Positions 35,146 through 46,782 of a stretch of 64,000 nucleotides of DNA are shown here, piece by piece. The notes under the pieces are model-generated. The model saw nothing but the letters and a program-made list of their open reading frames with translations, did not search any database and was not told where the DNA came from. Numbering within the stretch: position 1 is the first letter of the stretch; each line of letters opens with the position of its first letter. The stretch comes from Juglans regia (Eukaryota > Streptophyta > Magnoliopsida > Fagales > Juglandaceae), in assembly GCF_001411555.2 (NCBI RefSeq), contig NC_049914.1:11708847-11772846 (forward strand). Reading direction: 5' to 3'. The translations under genes were made by a program, and so were the position numbers.

Positions 35146-36162
35146 ATGAAGAGATGGAAGCTTATTTATATATTTCTAATCTTTCAAATTATATATTTCT
35201 AGTATTTCAAATTATGAAGTAGTATCTTACTGATTCTTGCTTTGACATCTCCACGATTGATAGAGACTGATCTATTTCTTATTTATTATTGCATGTGCTC
35301 AAATCCTCAAATTGCATGCGGCAATTTTAATATCTTTTTTTATTTTTTTTATCACGTAAATGTTTTCTACCACGACTTTTGTCTTTTAAATTATTGTTAG
35401 AAGTAATCTCTTGTGAATATATTTATAGGTTGATCATGAAAAGTTGAGGCAATATTCAACCCTAGCTTAATAAATTTCAACTAATTTATTGAGGATAATT
35501 GATCAAGTCAACAATATTCTACATTATTGCTCAATATAAATGCAACATATTTATCGTTTCGTCGCCGCCATTGCTTTGAAATTTAATTTGATCGTCTTTA
35601 TTTATATTTGTAAGGTCGAACTATAACAACAACAATGACAACGACAACAACAATTATTGATGAACTTATTCATCAACCTCCCATTATCGGATCAAAAGCC
35701 TGTCAAAATCAGAAATTATTAATCAAAAGAGTTTGTTGGGGATTGCCCTAATGGGTGGAAACTCCTGATAGTTGAGTCAGTTAATCTTTGATACAAGGAA
35801 AGCATCAAAATATTTGAAGGGTGGTTGGGAGACGAAACATGAACATTAATTTTATTGGCTGGGTCCCTGTCCCAATTTCGTGTTTGGGTACTTTGCAGTT
35901 ATGGATTTTATCCATAGTACTCTGACTTGTTAAACACCGCGTGGAAGATGAATTTATTGGGCTTGCATTTTCTTTAATGGGCCGTTTTGTGGGTTATTAT
36001 TGGACTTAATAAATATAGGCCCAACAATAACAGCAATACGCTGGGAATAGGCAATTTAGCCTCCTGTAGTATAAAAATCGAATACCATGCAAGAACTGCT
36101 TGGCTCCGATTTAATAATAGCAATAATGCTTTCATATTTTATGTTAGGAGTATTGACTTAAG

Positions 36163-36345
36163 GGCTCGTTTGGATATAGAAAACATATCACCTCATTTTA
36201 TTTCATTATTATAATTTTTTTAAATTTTTACACAAAATATAATAAATAATTTAACTTTTTAAAATCTCAAAATAATAATAATATTAAAAAATAATATTTT
36301 ATTCAACTAATCTTATTTCATCTCACTATCCAAACGAGTTCTAAA
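36163..36345. mobile_element. TTTGGAT-type MITE
   Basis: Left end CTCGTTTGGATA and right end TATCCAAACGAG are inverted repeats of 12 bp with one junction difference. The core has AATAATTTAACTTTTTAAAAT, written here only in part, as in the copies at 43454 and 63905. Confidence 0.65.
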
Positions 36346-37333
36346 AATAAAAATAAAAAAATAATAGGCCCAATGAAGACCAGAGTCGAAGGTAAAGTAG
36401 ACCCAAAAAAATTAATAAGCCCAAGCCCAATGTTTCTAATTATGTATTGTCCGGTTGTTGATCTGTTGTTGTTTGGTCGGTTCTTGAAATTCTGCCATTA
36501 ATCTTGTCTTCTCCGCTTTGAGGCCAATAATAAACTAAGCAGATTAGGATTTTGATAATTTTTTTATCTAAATATTTTTTACAATTCAAAAATAGGTAGA
36601 AACTGTGTATGGTCCTCTATGCATTTAATGCTAGCTTGACCCATATTGCTAACGTACATCATTTACTGCAATAGGATTTCTCTATCTTTTTCAAAATTAG
36701 TAAAAAAAAAATTAAATATAAAATTGTAAGATTATTATCACCATCTTCAATAAAAAAATAATAAAAAAAAAATCCTACGTTTCAGACTTTGATGTTTTGG
36801 AAATTCTTTTTTTTTTTCTTTTTAAAAAAAAAAAAAAAATCTCTGCATGCATGTGTAGAAACCTACGCATTCAGTCGTGTTTCCATGCTTAGATTCTCTC
36901 TCTGTCTCTAAGTACCCTCTGGTTCTGGAGATTATCAACTAATTAGAATGATTGATTATTATACTACGATATTTTATTCGTCAAATACACCATTATTGTA
37001 TACTCTTTCGTATATATGGTGCAATCCAATCCTTTTTTGTTCAAATTTCTAACGTTTTTCTTTTTTTTATTAATTGAATCGAAATATCTAAAGAATAAGA
37101 AATTTACTTTTGACAGTGATATATGTTATATATGTAAATCTTAAATGTGAAAATATGCAGCCTTCGTCCATGAAAATAAAGGCTATAGGTATAAAAAAAA
37201 TAGACTAGACATAAATCGCTTGATAGACTGAAATATGAAATAAAAAATAAAGGCTAATAAGATAAAAAAAAAATCGTAAATAAAGTTCCGGTTCAAATTC
37301 AATAGATAATATGGATGGTATTTGTCTATAATG

Positions 37334-37702
37334 TGTCACAATTCTGTCCATGAACAGTAGTGGGCCGAAGTTCATTGTGAGCTTTGGTTGGCTCAAGCCT
37401 ATGGTTGTGTTGACCTGTGACCCTTTCTTTTATTTTATTTTCAAGTTAATATTGAGTTGGGCATGGCCCATTTATTGTTATTAGAATTGTTGAATTGCCC
37501 TTATTTTACAGTCTGATTAAGTAGGCCCTTGGCCCATTAGTTAGTTAAAGGAGTATTTGTAGTGGGAGGACGAAGAGGTAAGGATCTGGAAAATTAATAG
37601 CATTCTCATTTTCAAGTTTATCTTCTTCTTCCTCTCTATTATTCTGGAGGTTTCTCACCCTCGAAGTGAGATTGTTCATTCAACCCTCAGGGGTGTGTTA
37701 CA
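37334..37702 (+). repeat. 5' LTR of the gene-carrying element
   Basis: 369 bp, TGTCACAATTC to GGGTGTGTTACA. Identical to the 3' LTR except G at 37346. Confidence 0.95.
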
Positions 37703-37704
37703 AG

Positions 37705-37718
37705 TGGTATCGAGAGCC
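37705..37718 (+). other. Primer binding site of the gene-carrying element
   Basis: TGGTATCGAGAGCC, 2 nt after the 5' LTR: the initiator tRNA-Met type with one extra G. Confidence 0.75.
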
Positions 37719-37755
37719 AGTCTTTCCTTGGCATCGGCTTTATCAATCTATAAGA

Positions 37756-38115
37756 ATGGAAAACATCATCTCATCTTTACTAAATATCAAAGAGTTAATG
37801 GAAGACAATCTTCAACGCTTCGATGTTGTTCAACAACATCTGAAAGAATTGCAGGAGAGTCACGACAAAATACACCATGTATTTCAACAGTCTCTGGACG
37901 AATTTGCAAATAACTTTGAGAATTTAAGCTATTTGGAGCAGGTTGGTACGATGCAGGAGAAAGAAGACGAAGAACAAGCAACAACAAATTTCTTGTCCGA
38001 GTGCATCTTTGAACAAAGCTACTTCTCTCAGATCCCGGTTAGTGACGACCCCTCTGCTAATCACCACCATATGCCTCATTTGTTATCCGAAACAACCCAA
38101 GTAGCAGCCAAATAA
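37756..38115 (+). CDS. Leader ORF of the gene-carrying element, 119 residues
   Basis: Starts 37 nt after the PBS at MENIISSLLNIKELMEDNL and ends VAAK. It is predicted to be mostly helical and coiled-coil-like (QQHLKELQESHDKIHHVFQQ) and acidic in the middle. Its position is that of a gag N-terminus, and gypsy gag proteins often begin this way, but no capsid or zinc-finger motif follows. It may be the leftover start of the parent gag. The frame is open, fitting the young age of the element. Function unknown. Confidence 0.55.
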   Translation: MENIISSLLNIKELMEDNLQRFDVVQQHLKELQESHDKIHHVFQQSLDEFANNFENLSYLEQVGTMQEKEDEEQATTNFLSECIFEQSYFSQIPVSDDPSANHHHMPHLLSETTQVAAK

Positions 38116-38205
38116 CATCATCCCCAGTCCCTCCAAACCAAACATTCGATTGAGGTTGATGACGGACAAATTTTAACCCACCGAAAATTCAAAGCAAAAG
38201 CAAAA

Positions 38206-40404
38206 ATGGGAATCAATGAAGAATTTATGGACGACAAGGTCAAGCGGATGAGAGATCTGTGCTCGAGATTCTCCTTCACCACCATTTGGAAAATTCAAAC
38301 CCAAGCTACAAGCTCAGATTCTCATATTTGGAATTTTGACCCTGGAGGAGTCACCACCATTTGTTTATTCACAAGCTCCCAACTACGGAAAAGCAACCAT
38401 TCCGCAGAAACAATAATACCAGCACGTTCATTATATTCCATTCCCAAGTCCGATTCCAGTTATATCCCGTTCGGAACAATGTCAGCGTCCGCGACGCCCA
38501 TTGCTGCCTCACCTCTGTTTGAAGCAACGTCGTCTGCGAGAGCAACCTCCGCTTCGAGTTCAACACCTTTCGGAACAACAGTTCCATCAGCGAGTCCAGG
38601 TTTATCCACCTTCGGATCATCTATATCCGCACCGAGTTCCACCCCATCCATATTTGGAACAACAACATTCTCATCATCATTGTCATTTGCTGCCACCGCT
38701 CCATTTTCAAACACTAAACCCAACAGTAGAGAGGGAAAGAATCCACCATGTAGGGCTTCTCATTCGGTTCTTCATCCTCCTCTTCTTCCTCACAAGCCGC
38801 ACCAATCTCTTACTTGCTGCTCGTGCTTCCTTGGTCAACTGGAGGCAATTCCCCTCAAACTTGCAGGTGGAACAGATATATGGGGTTACACTTCAACGGG
38901 CGATGCTGTGAGATTGAGGAGTGGCAATCAGAAATTAGCCAAAGGAAATGTTGCCTGGGAGTTGTTTGATGAAAGGCATGAAGGGACCCTAGCTGATGAG
39001 AGCAAATTAAATCGGATGAAAATTAAGACCGTTATACCGGTGGTAGAGAAGCGCTTGGATCGTTTGGTTCAGCTCTATGAAGAGGATGGCCATTATTTTA
39101 TCAATGTGGAGCACTGCGGTGATGATTTTCTCACAGCAGTAGCTGATTTAATGCAAAACACTGAAAAAGGGGATGATTTACAAGCCTTTGAGTCAGAAGC
39201 TTGTGGAACCTTACAGAATATGTTTGACAAAAATGTTTGCAACAAATATGAAGTAGATAATGATGAAGCTGGAAGAAGCTATATCAATGTTATAGAGGAT
39301 TCACCCAAATCTCAGAAGGATTCGAGTTTTATGAATTTGGATTCTTCTAGTTATGGTGAAGACTTAAGAACTCCAAAGAGCAAGGGTGTCAAATATACCC
39401 CTTCTTCTACGGATTGGAGCAGTCTTGCCTTCATGCAAGGGTCAAATAAATGTCATTCAAAATCTGTGGATTATTGGAGCAGCATCATTCAAAGTCCAGC
39501 TACATCAATTTCCTATAAAAGACGGTGCTCCCAAACATCGAAAGAGGAACATGAGAGTCATGAGACTCTGAGTTATGAAGAATTACAGTCTCTGGATGAT
39601 TTTGAAGTGGCAGATGTCGTGATATTTGGTATGGTTGAGGTATATAAAGTCCTTTCTACCTTGCTTGTAATTTATGGTGGAGGAAAACTATTCATGGGCT
39701 TGCAAGTTTTCGGAGATAAGAAATTTGCACCTCAACTGCTTGATTTTTTGCCACTTAGAGTTATTTTCAAACCTTTTGATAGAGGAAGAGAAAGAAATCA
39801 TGTGGGGATGCATATAGATGGAAGAGTTCTTTCAGGTAGAAGTGTTGTTGATGAATCCATGATTACAGGAGAATCACTTCCTGTGTATAATGAAGAAGGC
39901 CTTACGGTCTCTGCTGGGACAATAAATTGGGATGGTCCTTTGAGGATTGAAGCCTCTTCCACATGCACCAACTCAACGAGGTCCAAGATTTTTCACATGG
40001 TTGAGGGTATTGCAAACAAGTTTGCAACTCCAGTCAACATGGGCGTTCCAACTTCTGAGCCATTGTTGAATCAAAGAGTAGAGATTTATGGTATTAATGA
40101 ATTTAATGAAAGCCCATCACGAGGTTTTTGGATCTTTGTGTGGGAAGCCCTTCAAGATACAACCCTTATGATTCTTGCTGTTTGTGCTTTTATCTCTCTT
40201 CTGGTGGGCATAATTATGGAAGGATGGCCGAGGGGTGCCCATGATGGCCTTGGAATTATTGCCAGCATTTTGCTTGTCGCCATAAGTGATTACAAGCAAC
40301 CCCTGCAGTTCAAGGATTTGGACAGGAAAAAAAAAAATCATAGTTCAGAATGGATCAGGCAAGATGCTCGTGACTACTATTGGAATGAGAGCTCAGTGGG
40401 GTAA
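38206..40404 (+). CDS. Chimeric host-gene ORF inside the LTR element, 732 residues
   Basis: One open frame built from unrelated parts. Residues about 87-175 are FG-rich, like nucleoporins (STPFGTTVPSASPG, STPSIFGTTTFSSS). Residues about 210-475 were not identified; LSYEELQSLDDFEVADVVIFG-type sequence at the end (454-475) faintly recalls a RecQ-SIM-like helicase. Residues about 535-600 match the actuator domain of the chloroplast Cu-ATPase PAA2/HMA8 (DGRVLSGRSVVDESMITGES, GTINWDGPLRIEASST), including the TGES motif. Residues about 617-711 match an ACA-type Ca2+-ATPase from the N-terminus through TM1-TM2 (FWIFVWEALQDTTLMILAV, EGWPRGAHDGLGI). No P-domain DKTGT is present, so no pump activity is expected. 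The introns of the sources seem absent. The start codon is unproven. Confidence 0.75.
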   Translation: MGINEEFMDDKVKRMRDLCSRFSFTTIWKIQTQATSSDSHIWNFDPGGVTTICLFTSSQLRKSNHSAETIIPARSLYSIPKSDSSYIPFGTMSASATPIAASPLFEATSSARATSASSSTPFGTTVPSASPGLSTFGSSISAPSSTPSIFGTTTFSSSLSFAATAPFSNTKPNSREGKNPPCRASHSVLHPPLLPHKPHQSLTCCSCFLGQLEAIPLKLAGGTDIWGYTSTGDAVRLRSGNQKLAKGNVAWELFDERHEGTLADESKLNRMKIKTVIPVVEKRLDRLVQLYEEDGHYFINVEHCGDDFLTAVADLMQNTEKGDDLQAFESEACGTLQNMFDKNVCNKYEVDNDEAGRSYINVIEDSPKSQKDSSFMNLDSSSYGEDLRTPKSKGVKYTPSSTDWSSLAFMQGSNKCHSKSVDYWSSIIQSPATSISYKRRCSQTSKEEHESHETLSYEELQSLDDFEVADVVIFGMVEVYKVLSTLLVIYGGGKLFMGLQVFGDKKFAPQLLDFLPLRVIFKPFDRGRERNHVGMHIDGRVLSGRSVVDESMITGESLPVYNEEGLTVSAGTINWDGPLRIEASSTCTNSTRSKIFHMVEGIANKFATPVNMGVPTSEPLLNQRVEIYGINEFNESPSRGFWIFVWEALQDTTLMILAVCAFISLLVGIIMEGWPRGAHDGLGIIASILLVAISDYKQPLQFKDLDRKKKNHSSEWIRQDARDYYWNESSVG

Positions 40405-40801
40405 ACTGATGGCTGCTCTTTGTGAAGGAGGAGATGATGAGACTCCATCGCAGGCCAAACTTAATGGTGTAGCAACCATTATTGGTAAAATAGGCCTATT
40501 TTTTGCTGCTATTACATTTTCTGTTATGTTGCAAGGGCTGATCACCCGCAAGCTGCAAGAAGGGTCCCACTTGATCTGGTTTGGAGATGATGCAATGGAA
40601 ATTTTGGGATCCTTTGCAATTACTGTTACAATAGTGGTGGTTGCTGTTCCTGAAGGAATGCATTTGGCTGTGACCCTAAGTCTTGTTCTTGCCATGAAGA
40701 AAATGATGAAAGATAAGGCACTTGTCCGTCATTTAGCTGCTTGCGAGACAAGGGGATCTGCCACATTTAGAACTTGGTCTCAACTACAAAGGAAGCGTTG
40801 A
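40330..40801 (+). pseudogene. Second ACA Ca2+-ATPase segment, out of frame
   Basis: After the A-run at 40327-40336, a second frame continues the Ca2+-ATPase: TTIGMRAQWGKLMAALCEGG, KLNGVATIIGKIGLFFAAIT, TIVVVAVPEGMHLAVTLSL and KDKALVRHLAACET, to a stop at 40799. In ACA pumps about 60 residues of the actuator domain normally lie between this part and the previous one; they are missing. The usual PEGLPLA reads PEGMHLA. It stops just before the phosphorylation motif. The one-base A-run shift separates it from the 732-residue frame. Confidence 0.8.
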
Positions 40802-40830
40802 AGCCTAACCGCACCTTGTGGACAAGGTGC

Positions 40831-40847
40831 TTTGAAGGGGGAGGGTT
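40831..40847 (+). other. Polypurine tract of the gene-carrying element
   Basis: TTTGAAGGGGGAGGGTT immediately upstream of the 3' LTR. Confidence 0.75.
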
Positions 40848-41216
40848 TGTCACAATTCTATCCATGAACAGTAGTGGGCCGAAGTTCATTGTGAGCTTTG
40901 GTTGGCTCAAGCCTATGGTTGTGTTGACCTGTGACCCTTTCTTTTATTTTATTTTCAAGTTAATATTGAGTTGGGCATGGCCCATTTATTGTTATTAGAA
41001 TTGTTGAATTGCCCTTATTTTACAGTCTGATTAAGTAGGCCCTTGGCCCATTAGTTAGTTAAAGGAGTATTTGTAGTGGGAGGACGAAGAGGTAAGGATC
41101 TGGAAAATTAATAGCATTCTCATTTTCAAGTTTATCTTCTTCTTCCTCTCTATTATTCTGGAGGTTTCTCACCCTCGAAGTGAGATTGTTCATTCAACCC
41201 TCAGGGGTGTGTTACA
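40848..41216 (+). repeat. 3' LTR of the gene-carrying element
   Basis: 369 bp, followed by the TAATG target duplication at 41217-41221. Confidence 0.95.
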
Positions 41217-41221
41217 TAATG

Positions 41222-44200
41222 ATAATCAAATGAAAGACTTTCTCAAGACGTTTATTCGTCCGTTTGAAATTTTGAAAATAGGTTGGTTGAACTTGAAAAT
41301 TCACTCATTCAATTTTATTATGTACGTAGTTATGGATGAAGGAGCATCTACATTAATGTTAATGCCCTACCAATTTCCAAATCACAACTTCATGTATGCA
41401 CATGACTAAGATCAATAGACAAGTGTTTGTGGTGGAAAGTCGAGTCACGTTGGACCATATCTGTATGAAATATGAGGGGGTCCTTCAATGCAGATCGATC
41501 GAGGAGATCTTGATCTGGACGAAGCTCCATTAATGACGGGACGGCCCTCTCAAATACATTGTTTTCTACATAATTTTCTTGTCGATGCATGCATGTGCTC
41601 AATATAAAGACAATTGGACCAACCAAAAATCTTACTAATTACTACTTAGTTTTCTAGGTTCCTTTTATTCTCTCCATAATATTTTCATACTTGTATTTAT
41701 TTTTTAGTCATTAAGAAGATCTTACATTCTCAATTATTTTATTTTATTTTCACATCTCAAAATAGGCAAAATAAATAAATAAATAAATAAAATTAGGCCT
41801 TTTTTTTTTAATAAATTGATCTTATAAAAAAATATCTTACTTGAGATGATGATCTTATTTTCACATCTCAAAAAAATATCTTGTTCCGCGACTTGGAGAC
41901 CTTCATGATGTAAACAAGAAGAGAAACATGTATACATATGTAACAGTTAGATGCATGAGTGGAACAAACCAAAGACTTGCATCAAAGTACTCTTTCTGCT
42001 CGATCTGCTCATTCCAGACTAGAAAATTGTGGCTCGTGTCCATATTTTACCTCGTTAAAAACTGTTATTTTATCTAGAAATACTAATATATTGTCTGAGT
42101 TTGACTCTTTACTTTGATCGCTTATATATTTTATTTTTTTAATTTTTTTTACTTAATGATTAAAAAAATAATTTTTAATGTATTGGTATATTTTTTTTAA
42201 TTTTTTAAAAATATTTAAATATGTTAAATAATATAAAAATTAAAAAAAATGCAAAATTGTGCTAGGCGGCACGCCAAGTGGTCATTGTTGGGTGGGAGCC
42301 TAGCACTACTCTTTATATATTTCAGACACATTTACGTACAATATTTATAACCATTTGAAGGATTTATTTTCTAATATTAAATATTAAGGAAATAGGCTTA
42401 TTTGAATATTTAAAATATTTCAAAATATCTATAACTAGTAATAAAATAATTTAAGAATAATAGTGAAATAATTTGAATTAAGATATTTTATTGAATTTTT
42501 AAAAAATAGAGAGAAAAAATTGAATAAAAATATTATAAAATTAAAAAATTATTTGAATATAATTATTTAATATTAATTTTGTTTTGAAATTTGAAAAAAT
42601 TGTATTGTTTTTTATATTTTGTTAGAAAGTTTGAAAAAGTTGCATTATATTTTGTGTTTGGATAATAATTAAATGAAAATTAAAAATTATTTTATATTTG
42701 AGTGATGTTTTAAAATAAAATATCTGATAATACTACAGTATCCAAATTAGCCCTACATAGACCATTTCATAAATCTATCTTTTTTATCAATTAACTCTAA
42801 GGGCATATTTGGACACTTTGGAGTATATAGAAATTTTCCGAATAGAGAAGATGTCTTAATTAGGTTTTGAAAAATGAGACATAAAGAGTTGAATAAAAAT
42901 ATTATAAAATAAAAAATTTTTATTTTAAAAATTTATAAAAATTATATTCATATTTTGTTTTGAAATTCGCCTGCTGGACAAAAGCTAACGTAAGGACCAG
43001 TCCGGCACGGGCACGCAATGTGAACGAAAAATTAGGTGGTCCCTACGCGTAGAAGGAATTTACGTTTTGTGGTAACTTTAGTTTTCAATAGGCGAGAATT
43101 TGAGGAATACATTTTCTCGATGTTGGTCCACTTAGAGCTTCTACTTATTTGGAAAATGGCTACCAATAATAAGACTTTGAATTCATGTTTTTGAACACAT
43201 TGAATTTGGACAAAACATATGAGGTTTCTACTGAAATCATGTAGCAAAGCTGGCCCAAATTGAGGGATTTCCTTCAGGCTAGATTGTAATTAAATCTTAA
43301 CAAAAAAATATATATATATATAAATGCATATAATATTTTGGATTTGAGAAGTTTTACACTCATAAATTGACGCGACTTCGTGTCATGATATAATAAATCT
43401 GTTTTACAATAAATTAATTCTAAGTTAATTCAATTCCAAGTTGTAGACTTCACTAGGCCTTATTTGTTTTCAGAAAACATCTCATTTCATCTCATCTCAT
43501 CTCATCTCATATAATCATTACAACTTTTTCAACTTTCAATACAAAATAAAATAAATAATTTAACTTTTTCAAATTTCGAAACAAAAATAATATTAAAAAA
43601 TATATTTTAACAATATTTTATTCAACTTTTTTATTTTAATCTCAACTCATCTATTCTCATCTTTAAAATAAAGAATTATAATTAATTTTTGTGTAATTTT
43701 TTTTCTTTGATCTTAAATTGTGACAGAAATGGCCCTGTCTCTTCCTTTGGAATTAGAGCAATATATACAAGACTTGCAATCTGAAAAGCCATCCATCTAC
43801 AGACAAAATACATAATTTTCCTTAATTCTTTTTTTTTTTTTCCCACTCAGAAAAACCATGTGAATGTAGACATTATTTTTTGGGCGGGTAATATCTGGGA
43901 CAGATCCTAACTTGGGGAAGTGTTTACAAATTGGCTGTCGTTTCAAAATTCATGATTTGAAGTAGTATATGTTATCATGTCTTTGCCCGCGTCTTTATAT
44001 TTTATGACTCTTTGTAACTACACATGTAAACCCAGAAAAATTGTACGTGATTTCGAAAAAGAAAAAAGAAAAATTATATTTTTTTTTTCAAAAAGAAATT
44101 AGGTTACATCTCCACAAGTGACTCCCTCCTAATATTATTAAAAGTTATCGCTTGTGACGGAAGAAAACCGTGACATAACGCCCAAAACTAATACAAATGC

Positions 44201-46159
44201 TCTGTGCCAAAACCTTCCATACAGAATAACCAAATAAAATTAACAAGAGGAAAAAAAACAAAACCACATGACCAAGCTCACACTCCACCAGACACCAAAC
44301 CCAGAGCCTCGACCATAATTACAGCGCAAGATTAGGAAAGCGAAGCTTGTCCATCCAAACAAAAAGAAAAATTATACATGCATACGATATAATCATATAT
44401 ATATATATATATATATAGTGAAACCCTTTGGATCGGTCCATCCAAAAATAAGGCTTTAACACCGTCTAATAATACTCCACCACGTCAACAATTTCATAGA
44501 AATTACAATAGACTCGTTACACTGAATACTGAAACACATCTACACATCTCTCCATTTAGAAATAAATTTGAGCCCCCATTAAATCGAAGAACGCCATCTC
44601 TCCATCGCCCATCGACCACTGCCGCATGACACCATTACTAGTCCATCAACACCATTGGTAATAAAAAAAGAAAAGAAATGTAATTTTCAAAGAGAAAAAA
44701 AGTGACTTTCAAATAAAAAAACGCATAACATAGGAGGAAAGCACCGTGCTCGTTGCATCACAGTTTCCTACCCTGCTTCACACAGTCTTCCATGTCCTCC
44801 TTCTCCGCATCTCAAATGCGTAAGGGCTAGCAGTAAATTTCCCACCTTAAAAAATATAACCAAAATTAGTTATTACTTGTGATTACAACTATCCAACAAC
44901 TGAAAACCAAACCTAAATAAATTGTTGAACTAGCCTTTTACCCGTTGGTTTCGTTCCCTCCCAGATTCCAAAAATCCAGGACAATTGCAAAGTAGCCTTC
45001 TACCTTCCATTTTTCTTTGTCCATTTCCTAGCCCCAAAATCTCGAGCAAAAACCAGAGAGGACATACGCTTATTCTCAGCTAACCCTTCTTTTTGATTTA
45101 TTCGAAAAATATTATGTATTTGTTGTGAAGTTGTCTGCCTTTTTGGACTGAAACTTTTTTCGATTCAATTCAATTGCCTCCTTTCGGCTCGAAATTGGAT
45201 TACTTGGGGAGAAGGTGGCCGTAGAGGCTACGCCGAAGAAGGTGAGCAAATCAGAGAGGAGGGATTTTTCACTTAGGGAGATTTCGGTGGAAGAGGGAGA
45301 CGAGGAGGCTTCGATTTGAGGAAGGGCTTTTCACTTAGAAATTTTTCACTTATCACCTGTAGACAGGTCCATGAAATAAGAAATGGAGGAGAGATGTGGC
45401 AACATGTCATTGGAGGGTTGTTATTTGAACTTCAGCAGACTGACCACTTTGAAGATTTTCTCATATATATATATATATATATAAGTAGGAATATTCACAC
45501 AGATTAAAACGATATGATCTCCACACAATATGAACTCATGCATGTTTGTATTCCAAATTGAGACGTTGGTCATCTTCGAATTCCAAATATTTAATGAAAT
45601 TTAAATTTTTTTTAGAGAATACAATATTGATTTTGATCAACTACGTACGTACTCAGATTTAGACAGTACCCACCACAACAAAAAAAATCTTTTGGGACAA
45701 TTTCTTTTTCAACGAAATCAAAGTCGTCTAAGAAAATAAGTTTTAGAGACGAAATTCAAATTCTATCCCTAAATAAGTTTTAGGTTCGAACATGTAATTT
45801 CAGGATAGAAAATGTCTTCCCTAAAGTCAATTTGCATTTGCACGAGTACTAAAACATTCAATCGTGAAAGAAATAAACATTCAAACGGAAATTAATTACA
45901 GTCAAACTAAAAATTGGGTTACCTTTCGATCAATTTATATAAATATTTGAACACAAAGGAAATTTTTTTATGGAATTGAAAATAGAACTACTATTTTTGT
46001 ATATTTAACGTTGTATATTTCATTTGTACTTTTGGAGACAAAAGAAGTTGTCCCCAATAATATAACTATTTGAACATGGTTAGTAACCGTTCAAAGTTTT
46101 GAACGTACAGTCAAATCACGTTCCAATGGAAAATATAATGTTTGAACATAATATGCCCA
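41222..46159. other. Intergenic stretch, AT-rich, with MITE-like repeats
   Basis: No supported gene in almost 5 kb. TTTGGAT-type repeats are at 42385-42755 and 43454-43672. A less AT-rich patch at 45040-45440 has a GAAGAAGGTG and GAGGAGGG character and could be a gene relic, but nothing is recognisable. A (TA)n run lies at 44397-44417 and another at 45463-45483. The segment 45670-46080 looks like a decayed transposon (GGGACAATTTC, TTGTCCCCAATA ends). Confidence 0.5.
43454..43672. mobile_element. TTTGGAT-family MITE with CATCT array
   Basis: Carries five to six CATCT units at 43487-43510, then ATTACAACTTTTTCAACTTT, the antisense of the AAAAAGTT block in the copy at 56335-56520. Part of a family seen about eight times in this window. 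Confidence 0.5.
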
Positions 46160-46764
46160 TGTTGCCTCGGCCCAAAGCCCGGCTCAAAAGGTTCCTTATC
46201 CAAGCAAGGAACAGAACGTCAACTAGGGATGAGCATTGTCCAGTTGACAAGACAAATCGACCTAACATTTTTCAGTCGCTCTTGGGAATAGTATCTGCAC
46301 AGAATGCCCAGGAAACATGGAAGACTCTCGATTCATCAACATCAGGCCATCTACGGCTCGTATAAATTGGATCAGAGGTTAGGGAACCACACCGCATTAA
46401 TGACGCTGCTGATTAAATCACACGCCACATTTATGAAGACGACGCAGAGCCACACTGCGTTAAAGAAGGTTTGACGGTAGACACAAAAAGAAAGCATAGA
46501 CTTTATGGGAAAAAGACTATCTGCACCCTCCCTAGACACGGTATAAATAGTAGGCTCCAAGTAACAAAAAAACTTTCTAATCCCTAGACTCACTTACTTA
46601 TTTGCTACCCTCCAAGAATACTTACTAACTTTGGCATCGGAGGTTACTCAGCCCCAAGGCTGCCCTCTCAAAGCCATAGCCTTTTCTACCTTGTGCATGA
46701 CCCGTTTTTAAAGACTTGAGTTGTTGGAGCTTGGTCCAAAGGTGTGCGAAACACGACGTTAACA
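46160..46764 (+). repeat. 5' LTR of Tat element A
   Basis: TG to GTTAACA. TATA-like GGTATAAATAG near 46540. The left edge is placed where similarity to the 3' copy starts. Confidence 0.8.
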
Positions 46765-46765
46765 G

Positions 46766-46782
46766 TGGCGCCGTCTGTGGGA
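46766..46782 (+). other. Primer binding site of Tat element A
   Basis: TGGCGCCGTCTGTGGGA, the same 17-mer that is found in reverse orientation at 59163-59179. Confidence 0.85.

Larger units (their letters stand above)
34701..37333. other. Intergenic stretch with two MITEs
   Basis: AT-rich, no supported gene. It holds a CACTA-type MITE (35010-35145) and a TTTGGAT-type repeat (36163-36345). Short open frames here show no domain and are rich in poly-T and poly-A runs. Confidence 0.6.
37334..41216 (+). mobile_element. Young non-autonomous LTR element carrying host gene fragments
   Basis: Two 369-bp LTRs (37334-37702 and 40848-41216) differ at one position (37346 G, 40860 A) by direct comparison. 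The target duplication is TAATG (37329-37333 and 41217-41221). A PBS (37705-37718) and a polypurine tract (40831-40847) are in place. Instead of gag-pol the interior holds a short leader ORF and a fused array of pieces resembling nuclear-pore, Cu-ATPase and Ca2+-ATPase genes. It must have been mobilised by proteins made elsewhere. The gypsy element at 22716 has the same PBS type and similar sequence ahead of its 3' LTR (AAGGTGTTTTGATGGGG versus AAGGTGCTTTGAAGGGG), so the parent is probably a related Ty3/gypsy family. Confidence 0.93.

Noticed and set aside
38369..38911. Alternative frames of 80-136 codons over the FG-rich part of the chimera
   Set aside because: The FG repeats are readable only in the 732-residue frame; the others are compositional shadows.
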